Assembly: GCA_034440615.1 (NCBI GenBank)
Contig: JAOTOM010004577.1
Coordinates: 279,713 to 343,712 of the forward strand
DNA length: 64,000 bases
Reading direction: 5' to 3'
Source: Ashinkailepas kermadecensis
Lineage: Eukaryota; Arthropoda; Thecostraca; Neolepadidae
In this document: in pieces, positions 10,100 to 20,400 of the stretch
How the letters are laid out: every line of letters starts with the position of its first letter
Numbering within the stretch: the stretch's first letter is position 1
Notes under the pieces: model-generated
The model's input: only the letters and a program-made list of their open reading frames with translations
Database searches by the model: none
What the model was told of the DNA's origin: nothing
Position numbers and translations under genes: made by a program

Positions 10100-11935
10100 T
10101 ATAAAGCATACAAAGCAAATAGAGATAGCAGTAGTTCAAGGGGGCAGAGTGGTAGCTCATCCAGAGATGAAAGAGCTACTCAACATGAAAAAGCCAAAGA
10201 TGGTTATGGAACATTTGTTAAGTGTATGATGCTTAATGCTCATAGCATTCGATCCAAATTTGATGAGTTCAAGTGTTATGTTGCTGAGGAGAAACCAGAT
10301 TTTGTTTGCATTACTGAGGCATGGGTCAGTGAGGGGTATTTTGGGGATAACTTGCAGGACTATGAGATCCAAGGATACAATATGTTTTCATGCAATAGGG
10401 GTCCAGCAGTTAAAGGGGGTGGTGTAATGCTCTATGTGAATAGCTTATTCAGTTCTCAAAAAGTAGTAGATGGGGTGAAAAATGTGTCTGTGGAGTCCAT
10501 TTGGCTTGATGTTGCTGTGGGAAAAGGCAACAACAATAAACTGAGGATAGGAGCTTTGTATCGATCAGGAACCTTGCCACATTCTCAGCAACTGGAGCTC
10601 GATAAGGTGATTTGTGAGGAAATCAGTAGAAACTTTCAGAGGAAATGCCTTATTCTTGGTGACTTTAATCTAAAAGGATATGAAAATGTTGGTGTTGGCT
10701 CCCCATCATGTAAACTGTTTAGGAAATGCCTTGAAGAGGACTTGTTCTTATACCAGTTTGTAACGGAACCAACCAGGCAGGGCTCATTTTTGGACCTTGT
10801 CTTCTCAGATTTGAGTGATTTAGTTCAAGACTTGACTGTAGGAGAAACTCTGGGAAGAAGTGACCATAACATAGTGAGATTCAAGGCACATGTAGAGGAC
10901 ACAATCAAGGATAATTTGGCAAAGGTTCCAAATTTTAACAGGGCAGACTTTGACTGCATGAGAGCGACTTTAAGTGCCATATAATGGGAAGAATAATTTT
11001 CCAATTGAAATGCCTGTGAAATGTGGGAAAAGTTCAAATCTTACTTGAGGGAAATTCAGATTAGACATGTATCCCAAAAGCAAAGGCACAAAAGAAGGGT
11101 AGGGAAGCCAGCACGGGCTACACCAAACTTGATAAAATCAATTAAGGCTAAGAAAGAAGCATTTAGAGTATTTAAGGAAGCTTCAAATATCATAAATCTA
11201 AGATTGTATTTTTAAAAAAGCTAGAGACACTGTGAAGCATAAAACCAGAGCAGCAAAGTGAGCAAAATAATTTGATTTGGCTAGGAACTGTAATGGGAAC
11301 AGTAAAAAGTTATTTAGTTTCTACAAGCTAAATAAAATTTCAAGCACAATTGATCCACTGGAAGTAAATGGGACTATATTGAGTGAGGATGGTGAGAAGG
11401 TTGAGGAGCCGAGCAAGCAGTTTAAATCAGCGTTTACATTGGAAGATGTGACTAATCTGCCAACCGTGCACCACAGTTCAGTGACCGGTGATCAGATAAA
11501 CGATGTTGATTTCATTGATAGTGATGTTTTCACTTATATCAGGAAAATAAAGCCAAACAAGGCAGCAGGACCTGATGGAATTTATGGTAGGGTATTTCAG
11601 GAAGCTGAAAAGGAACTAGCAATTCCAATTAGTATAATATTTTGAAGCTCAGTTTCACAAAATGAAATTCCAACACATTGGAAAAGGGCAAATGTAGTTC
11701 TTATTTTCAAGAAAGGAGAAAGAGGGAAAGTTGAAAACTATAGGCCAGTAAGCCTCACATCCCTAGTCTGCAAGGTACACGAATCAATTATCAAGGATTG
11801 AATAGTTAGATTTCTGGAAGGAAACAGATTGATTCAAGATACTCAACACAGGTTTAGAAAAGGGCGATCATGACTCACAAATCTCTTGGACTTTGTGAGG
11901 AAATTTCAGGCAAGGGGATCACCTATGATGCTATA
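10100..11935 (+). mobile_element. CR1/L2-type LINE, endonuclease and start of RT, decayed
   Basis: An open stretch to 10984 encodes an apurinic-type endonuclease: NAHSIRSKFDEF, ITEAWVSE, ILGDFNLKG and GRSDHNIV are the catalytic-motif regions. A damaged frame then gives the RT N-terminus (IKPNKAAGPDGIYGRV near 11545-11590, then FKKGERGKVENYRPVSLTSL). In-frame stops at about 11643, 11800 and 11871 interrupt it, and homology ends at about 11935 before the RT catalytic core. Family members move by target-primed reverse transcription; this copy is dead. Confidence 0.88.
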
Positions 11936-11939
11936 TGTA

Positions 11940-12565
11940 ATACATTACCAGTTTGTAGCATAAGTTTTTACATCATTATCATTCATATTGTTATCCACAA
12001 ATTAGGTACAGGTACCCATTGACAGGTTTCTCAAAACATGCAAAACAGGTTATATGCTCTCAATTTCCTCAAAACTGGGTTTGAAGGACTTACCAAGTAT
12101 TTGAAGTAACATTATTTCCATGGCAATTTTGATATCTGGCTGTGCTCATTTCAACATCTCACACATAATGAGAAACCATCATTGTAACACTGCACATGTG
12201 CATACACCTTGAATGCCAGCTGGGACTATCAACATATGACCACAATATTTTAAAGATACATTTGCACTTAATTTATTTTATTAAAAAAAACAGATAACTG
12301 TTTGCTATTTGCTTCCTTCAACTACAACAAAAAGAGGCCTGACCCAGGCAGGATGCACTCAATCTAAGGACCTACCAAACATTAAAAACTATAACACCTT
12401 AATGTTGAGCTAGCATGGTGCTGGAGGCATATGGAATGGTTAAGAAAAGCAAAGTTAGGAAGTAGGTATGTTAGACATGAAGACATAAAATATCAGTGCA
12501 ACTATGAGCCACAAAAGCCCTTCTTGGTTGCACTCTGGACACTGAACCAGTTGCCCACCAAATCC
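11940..12565. other. spacer between convergent LINE copies
   Basis: AT-rich, no recognised coding content. It may hold the 3' untranslated part of the minus-strand LINE next to 12570. Confidence 0.4.
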
Positions 12566-12569
12566 GTCA

Positions 12570-14330
12570 ATCAACCCTCCCTGGAATACAGAAAAACAAG
12601 TCCCCTATTCAAATAATGATTGTCTATGCTGTTTTTAAAGATGTTCAGTGTGTTGCTACTGACAATGGTTTCTGGCAGCTGGTTCCAGTGTTCTACTACC
12701 CTGTTGGTGAAGAAAGACTGTCTTAACTTTGTCCTGCTGTGATTCACTTTAAATTTGAATTGATGACCTCTAATTGCATCATTTCTGTTAAATTAAAACT
12801 TTTCCTTGAGAGATCCCTGTTCCTGACCACGAACAAATTTAAAGACCTCGATGAGATCTCCTCTCAGCCTTCTATATCAAGTGAAAACACATTCAATTTC
12901 TTTCAATCTTTCCTCATATGCCAGGTTGCCTATGCCATTAACCATTTTTGTTGCCCTCTTTTGTACTCTCTCTAAAAGCCAACAATCTTTTTCATAACTA
13001 GGGGACCATGTTGCCCTCTTTTGTATTCTCTCTAAAAGCCAACAAACTTTTTCATAACTAGGGGACCAAGCTTGGACACAGTATTCAAGATGTGGCCTGA
13101 CATATGCACAGTAAAGCTTCCTGATGACTTCCTCACTTTTGTATGATACATTCCTATGTATTGCCCCAAGCATTCTTAGTGCCTTCTTCCTGGCTTCTTT
13201 GGTCTGTTCTGATGCCCCCAATTTTGTGTTCAAAATAACACCTAAGTCCTTCTCCTGCAGAGTCACAAATAGTACTTGGCCACCCATCAAGTACGGAGCC
13301 TTCATATGCTGCCTACCTACATGCATGATTTTGCACTTACCAAAATTAAATTTCATTTGCCTTTTTTCAGACCACTTCACAAGCTCGTCTAAGTCTTTCT
13401 GCAGCAAGACCTGCTCATTGTGCCCTGTTAGTGCTCTAAAGACCTTAAAATCATCTGCAAATTTTAAAACCTTACTGCTTAGGCCACTTTCAATGCTATT
13501 TACAAGTATAATAAACAATAGTGGTCCCAGTACTGACCCCTGGGGGACTCCACTAAGAACATTTTCCCATGATGACTTTGTACCATTTAGCATCACTCTC
13601 TGCTGTCTATCTGAAAGCCACAACTCTATCCATTTTAGGATGCAACCTGCAATACCATGGACTTGAAGCTGCATCATTAACCATTTATGGGATACCTTGT
13701 CAAAGGCCTTACTAAAGTCAAGATATGTTACATCAACCTGATTTCCCAGATCAAATTGTTCTGTAGCAAAATTCACAAAGTTTAAGAGAATTGTGAGACA
13801 CGATCACCCTTTTCTAAATCCATGTTGAGTATCTTGAATTAATCTGTTTCCTTCCAGAAAACTAACTATTCTATCCTTGATAATTGATTCGAGTACCTTG
13901 CAGACTAGGGATGTGAGGCTTACTGGCCTATAGTTTTCAACTTTCCCTCTTTCTCCTTTCTTGAAAATAGGAACTACATTTGCCCTTTTCCAATCTGTTG
14001 GAATTTCATTTTGTGACTGATCTACAAAATATTATACAAAGTGGAATTGCCAGGTCCTTTTCAGCTTCATGCAATACCCTAGCATAAATTCCATCAGGTC
14101 CTGCTGCCTTGTTTGGCTTTATTTTCCTGATATAATTGAAAACAACATCAATATCAATGAAATCAACATCGTGTATCTGATCACCTGTCACTGAACTGTG
14201 GTTCACCGTTGGCAGATTAGTCACATCCTCCAACGTAAACACTGATTTAAACTGCTTGCTCAGTACCTCAACCATCTCACCATCCTCACTCAACAGTTTC
14301 ATTTCAATTTACTTCCAGTGGACCAATTGT
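12570..14330 (-). mobile_element. CR1/L2-type LINE, RT to C-terminus, 5'-truncated
   Basis: On the minus strand it starts within the RT N-terminal region (IRKIKPNKAAGPDGIYARVL), homologous to 11345-11640 on the plus strand. It then has RT motifs YLDFSKAFDKVSHKWL, SGVPQGSVLGPLLF and FADDFKVF (FADD in place of YADD/FADD family norm) and the conserved C-terminus YRRLRGDLIEVFK and FFTNRVVEHWNQLPE. Stops within the frame near 12880 and 12810, plus a frameshift near 13800, mark it as dead. A 60 bp in-frame tandem duplication (12.95-13.07 kb) repeats WSPSYEK-CWLLER-QKRAT. Confidence 0.9.
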
Positions 14331-14334
14331 GCTT

Positions 14335-15350
14335 GAAACTTTACTTAGCTTGTAGAAACTAAAGAACTTTCATCTTCTACCTGATGAATGTTACACTGTC
14401 CTTTGGTTCGTCACACCACTTGTTTCCTGAAGTTCGAAATCCGGCAAAAGCTTCGCCAATAACGGACTTACCAACTATCCAACACAATACCAATCTGTTT
14501 TATACAACCAAAATGCATGGCATTTGCTTAGAGATGTGGAACCTATGAGGGCTGGGAACCGATGTCATATATCTACTGGAAAGTGGATGACGAATTCTAA
14601 CATACCTTTCCTCGCAACGCACTTACTCCCGCTGCTGTGGTCGCCTACATTTGGCCTAGATTATGAAATAGCCTTGGCCTCGATTAAGAAGGGTGAGCTT
14701 TTTTAAAATCTACATCTACGAAACTGACGCACTTGGCATTTATGAACGAAATGGGTCTTGAGGAACAGAAATAGCCTTTGAGGAATATATCCCTGACGTC
14801 ATTTACTCCTCAAGGGAGCCTGCGGTATTTACCGCGTTGGGCCTGCATTAAAAAGGTTTGTTCTGGAAATAATATTCTTTGAAATGCGCGAAGAGTCTGT
14901 CCACGTTATTATTTGGGGCGGGATATTTATTCCGCTCCAAAAGGGGATCGGGTGGGGCGAACAGATGACTGCTTCCCATTTTCATGGCAAAGAACGGGTG
15001 GGGTATGGTGATGGTATTGGCCCCACCAGTATCTGCTGGTGCTCATCAACACGTCTGAAATGTTCTGGTATTTTACTCTTGTATGCGCGTCGGAACAGGA
15101 GGGGAGGGGAATGGGTGCATTAGCGGCGGAACTTAGGAGGCAGCGCTGGAGATGGTGATTTTGAGTGACCAGAAGGTGATTTTGTCAGGGTGCCGGCATT
15201 ACACTACTCTTGCCGAATAGCACCGTGTGGCCAAGGATGTAATTGTCCACACCACCTATCACGCCGGCCACCGCGTGCTAGTTGTTAGTAATGGGTTAGT
15301 CGAAGCGTGCTTCATGCAGGGTTGTCAGTGGGGTTAGTACGGTGTTTGGC
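14335..15350. other. no gene seen
   Basis: Mixed sequence after the LINE. No domain or array recognised. Confidence 0.4.
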
Positions 15351-15354
15351 AATT

Positions 15355-15590
15355 CGGCTGATCTCCGTCCGCTGTACCTCTGGGTAGCCGTTTTACGTTA
15401 CGAATTGCAATGTAAATCGACTCATCTACGTCCTCTGGGTAGTCGTTTTACGTTCTGTTAAGTTTCTAAAGCAAGTCGGCTCATCTACGTCAGACGGCAC
15501 CGCTAGGTAATCACGTATTACGAATGGGAAAGCGAGTCGGCTCATGTATGTCCGGTGCCATCCGGGGATGGCCATTTACATTATTCCTAC
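15355..15590. repeat. degenerate ~60 bp repeats
   Basis: Three to four diverged units, each with CTCATCTACGTC, GGGTAGTCGTTTTACGTT-like and AAGTCGGCTCAT-like strings. Confidence 0.6.
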
Positions 15591-15594
15591 CAGT

Positions 15595-16425
15595 GTATCG
15601 TGGGCATGAACTGCGCGTTGCGGTGAGTGTTGATGGTGTGGTGTCTACAGTGTTCCTGGTAGTTTTGTTGCGCATAGATATTCAAACAGCAATCTGCCCT
15701 CTTTTGGTAGAAGGCCTTATCGGATATCGGAGTCTTTAGGCGTTAAAGCTTCGAAAGTCTTGTTGCAAGTCCTATGTGTGATTCTCTGTTTCAGTAAAGA
15801 AGAATGCATGATTTAAAGTTGCATGAGAGTCAGTAAATTGGTGGCATGTAAAGTGTGCTGCACATTGCCTCTTAACATTCATCACCGGCGGAGTTGGAAC
15901 ACTTTTGGTACGTTTATGTCTACGCAGGTGATTGGTGTGGTTGACAGATGGAATCCTGTTCGCTGGATGCTGATTATAGGCTATTCATTGCTGGCTTACT
16001 CACCTTGACTTCATTGTTGAGTTTGTATAAAGTAATGGCTTGTCGAAGTGCTTACCGCGAATGTATTTGTGTTGTTGCGCATGGCGTTGGATGCTATCTG
16101 TGTAACCTGTTATTGGATTGGGTTTGTTGCAGAAACCACACCCACACACTGCATGTCAATGCATGCCCAGCTCTGGCTCGTGGTCCTAAGTTCCTACTGG
16201 CCTCTGCCTGCCCTGGTATTCATGTTTGTGTGCCCTGCCCCTAAGCCTAACACATCCTGTGTTGCTGCGCATGCATACAGAACTTTCAGGCAACTTGAAT
16301 AAATGCAGCAAGGTGTGCGTCTCAACAAACGACTTTACCGGCGGTGATGACAAGTCTAGCAGGATGTGGACTATGCTTATCCCGCGTCACTTTTCCCGTC
16401 AGATCCTCACACAACATATCGGTGT
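15595..16425. other. no gene seen
   Basis: No convincing exon or repeat. Open frames of up to ~110 residues are not protein-like. Confidence 0.4.
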
Positions 16426-16429
16426 GTGT

Positions 16430-16575
16430 GGGGGGGGGGGGGCATTTAATACCCCTTCTAATTTCCAAACTAAGCGTTGCACGAAAACGAAGTGGTGTCA
16501 TCTGAAAACGCTCGATGAGTGGGGCCCGAAACCACCCCCAAAATTGCATCCCCAAAAGTGACGTCACTAGGGGGT
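16430..16575 (-). repeat. dispersed repeat, copy a
   Basis: Read on the minus strand it carries GGGGATGCAATTTTGGGGGT, GGTTTCGGGCCC and CGTGCAACGCTTAGTTTGGA. It matches the plus-strand copy at 37545-37670. Confidence 0.65.
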
Positions 16576-16615
16576 CAATGGGATCACGACTGGCGTTATG
16601 TTTTTGGCACACACA

Positions 16616-16648
16616 CACTCGCACGCGCACGCATACACGCAACAAGCA

Positions 16649-16690
<42 letters not shown>

Positions 16691-16708
16691 CGCACACACA
16701 GTCACGAA

Positions 16709-16739
<31 letters not shown>

Positions 16740-16784
16740 CGCACACACACACAGTCACGAAACACACACACACAGTACATACAC

Positions 16785-16819
<35 letters not shown>

Positions 16820-16826
16820 CACACTC
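16616..16826. repeat. (CA)n microsatellite at the 5' edge of the NRF triplication
   Basis: Interrupted (CA)n with AGTCACGAAACAC inserts. The same structure recurs at 24390-24535 and 29101-29255. Homology of the triplicated unit starts at this tract. Confidence 0.92.
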
Positions 16827-17006
16827 GCATTGCAGAACATTATCATATCGGATACTTCAAATGCGCTATCGGGCACAGATTGATACCGAATGTTTGCTCA
16901 GTCATCGCTGTCTCTCGTCAGCCGCGAGGCCGTGTATCAGGTGGCGCAAGCACCGCTCCGACAGATAACTGCATCGACGCATTCCGTCTCCGTCCGTCTA
17001 CGTCAG

Positions 17007-17443
17007 TCGCGAGGCCGTGTATGAGGCGGCGCCAGCACCGCTGCGGCAGACACCTGTGTCGCGGCCTGCCGTCGACTTGGGCGGCCTGTCTGTGGAGTCG
17101 GTGACCACGACGCGGGACGCGATGCGGCACGTGCTGGCCGCCGGCGTCCTCCTGCTGAGCCGGCCGCCGGCAGTTCAGCCGCAAACAGAGGCGGCCGCGT
17201 GGCCGCCGGACCTGACCACGGCCTACCTGCCGCGTCCGCAGCTGGTCAGCGTCTCGCCCGTCAGCCTGCACCACGTGCTGGACCTGCTGTCGGGTGCCGT
17301 CGAGCTGAAGACGCTGCCGTCGGGCGAGGAGGCGGTGGTGTCCAGACTGGCGGTGCCAACTCTGCACTCCACATCCGCTCTGTGTCAACGGCACACGAGA
17401 ATATACTGGGACCAAATAGGCAAAAGCCTATGGGCCACACTCA
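17007..17443 (+). CDS. NRF-6-like copy A, exon 1
   Basis: The acceptor-like CGTCCGTCTACGTCAG precedes 17007 and the donor is CTCA|GTAAGT. If the exon starts at this acceptor, about 38 further in-frame residues (SREAVYEAAPAPLRQTPVS and on) precede the Met at 17122. The alternative is translation from 17122. The acceptor region also exists, duplicated, 86 bases upstream. Confidence 0.75.
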
Positions 17444-20400
17444 GTAAGTGCATGACGGTGGCTTCAACATGGGGTCGTTCAAGGTCTGGTTGAGGAGGGT
17501 GAACTGCTGTTGGTGAAATGTTACTGCTCCCACTTTTTAGCAACTCAGTGGAGGTCAATGTTTCCTCCTTTCCTTCCTTGCTTTCCCTTCCAGGAATTTG
17601 GCATCCTTTGCAAAGTTGGACAACCCGCAGTCATGGATGCAACGCTTTTCATGGACAGTCATGGACACATGTGGACTGGAAATTACTTTGCAAAAGCCTG
17701 CCAATATTCATCGGAAAAAAGGTACGTAATGCTTTTTTGCACGCAAACATATTTCCCTGGTGATTTAAGCCCGACCGTTTCCGACCATTCTCGGTTCACT
17801 ACTCCTTTGCCCGGCTTGAGAACACTTGATCCCTCCCCCCCCCCCCCACGAGAACGCCCCGGAATTTCCACCTCTGTCTGGCAACCATGGTATTCGGCTA
17901 CTTATGAGCGATGCCTAGATGTTTATATCAAAACCTGTGCAGCTATTGGTCGCTGAGGTAAGGATGTGCACGGAGGAAGCAGGAATGTTGCATCGTGCGA
18001 CTGGTCTCGCAAACGTTTGAACAAACGCAGTGCCAAAGGTCATGTATAATGTGCATATTTACCATATATGTATGCATGAATTCAATGTATTCAATAACCA
18101 TCCATATGGACATGTTTCTCAGCATATTTCGTCATTGTATCATGCCCTTACATGTGGCAGTATACAATGCTAAATGCAGATGAACAAAAAAATTGTGGAA
18201 TTCAAAGGTACATAAAATACATATATAAATATCAGAGCATTCGCCGTGGCGGTCTTTAAGCTGTCACGGTTTCTAAACTCGACCTGAAAGCGCTAACAGC
18301 GGTGCAAGATGCCACTGCTCTCGGCTGATTGTTCCACGCATAGGCTGCCATGTACGGAAATGCCTGCTCAGAGCACTTCGGCCTGCATTGCGTCAGCGGC
18401 GGGGCATCTCACTCGGCGCGAGCTTGGCCTGGCGAGACGAGATGATGGGACAGAAGCATGGCACGCACTGTTTGTTTGTTTGTTTGTTTATTGGGTGGTT
18501 CACGACGCACTGTATGCACGATCATGGCTAATGGCGCCGCCAACACTGTTTCGCCGGTGGGCCGCGGGATTTGGAGATGTCTCGAGTGGTGCGAGTGTCG
18601 AACCCGGGACCTTTGATACCCAGAGCTCAACACGTTAACCACTCGGCCATCCCCGCCCCGCAACGCACTGCGACCGCACCGACTACGGAATACAACACAC
18701 TCTCGACGGATATTCAGACACATAAACCATTGGAGAAGCAAACCACACCCAACCCCATCTCTTCATATTCATGCTTCGACAACGTTCAACGCAAAATTTG
18801 AATTGTGTTTATGAAAATATGTATTGGTGTTCCGACTACGTTCAACGCGGATAGCTTCTGGCACCGCACCAATATGTATGTTCACTATGGCTAGCAGAGA
18901 CACGCTGCACCGGCAGTAGCAACACGCTGTATAAGATGGCATTGTGTAGTATATACATGAAGCATGATGATGATATACACCTCATCTTACTACATTGACT
19001 TTTAAAATGTTTTAACCCGCGCACGTCGGGGCGGGGGCAGATATCTGCCCCCCTGCGGTTTTTCCTACTTTGCCGCCATACTAATCGGGTTAGCAAAGCC
19101 AAACCTCGCATGGCTGCTCATTGATCTTTTCCGCATATCCTCAAAAAATGTTGACCCTGGGTCATCTCAAGTCAGGTCACCAGGTCAGGCGAAGTGACCT
19201 AACGTCCCTCCGAGTTCTAGGTGGCATCACTCCCACAATAATTGGGCGATTGATTTCAAACTTATATCACGTCATGACCTTATCAGGGTCTATAATATGT
19301 ATATCACGGTTTTTTCGTAGCGTTGACCTGAGATCAGGTCGTGGCCATGGCTTACCCATTATAGGCCTATGGAAAAATATAAAATTGTTTCCTGGTTACA
19401 TATTTGCTCTCGGAATGACCTCCAACCGTTATGGCGTCTAGTTGGAAGCTATTAGCAATGCTATCGCTGACATTTTTTCTCAGTGGCCCCACCAAGGTCA
19501 GCTGAGGTCACCTGAAATCACTAGCACATTTCTGCGCACTATATCGCAATGCATTGAGCTAGAAGGCTGAAATTACCGTCATTGTGCTTGTATCGCCAAG
19601 ACGTGTCGATTGATATATTACATGACCTCCCTACTCTACCCCATGACCTTGACCTGAGGTCATTGTTTCGGTGACCCATCTGTTGATCTGACCTTAAATT
19701 ACACAGCGTATGTCGATAGCACATTTCAAGGGCTGTCGAATAGCATTTGCAGTTTGTTTCTATCTGTTACAGGTCCTGAGATATGTGCCAATATCTGAGG
19801 GTCCCACCCGATCTGGTCGAATTTGACATGATGACCCAGTGACCTAAATATTGACCTGAGCGAGAAAATGACCGAAATACTTTCGATAGAGCTTGTCACC
19901 AGCTATCCAAAGCCGTTTTCCATTTGTCGCTACCTAGCATAGTTCTCGAGATCTTAGGGGGGGGCAGACATCTGCCCCCCCCCCCCCCGGACATGCGAAG
20001 TTGGCGCGGACCGCCAACTTCGCACCGGAGGGGAGGCGGAATCCGTCCATCCCTCTTGATTTTCGACGATGTCTCATAAACCGGCGGAGATGCTGTAATG
20101 AAACTTGTGACTGTTACAAATTGGTCGGCGCTATGCAAAGCAAAATCTCGGACTCCGTTGGTACACATACGAACTGTTGGGATGCAACGTTGACCGACCG
20201 ACCGCCGGGCGACCGCCGGGCGACCGCCGGGCGACAGCCGGGCGACCGCCGGGCGACCGCCGGGCGACCGCCGGGCGACCGCCGGGCGACCGCCGGGCGA
20301 CCGCCGGGCGACCGCCGGGCGACCGCCGGGCGACCGCCGGGCGACCGCCGGGCGACCGCCGGGCGACCTCCGGGCGACCGCCGGGCGACCGCCGGGCGAC

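Noticed and set aside
10100..14330. Twin-priming inversion of a single LINE.
   Set aside because: The two halves overlap in the RT N-terminal region and point toward each other, so two separate copies explain it better.
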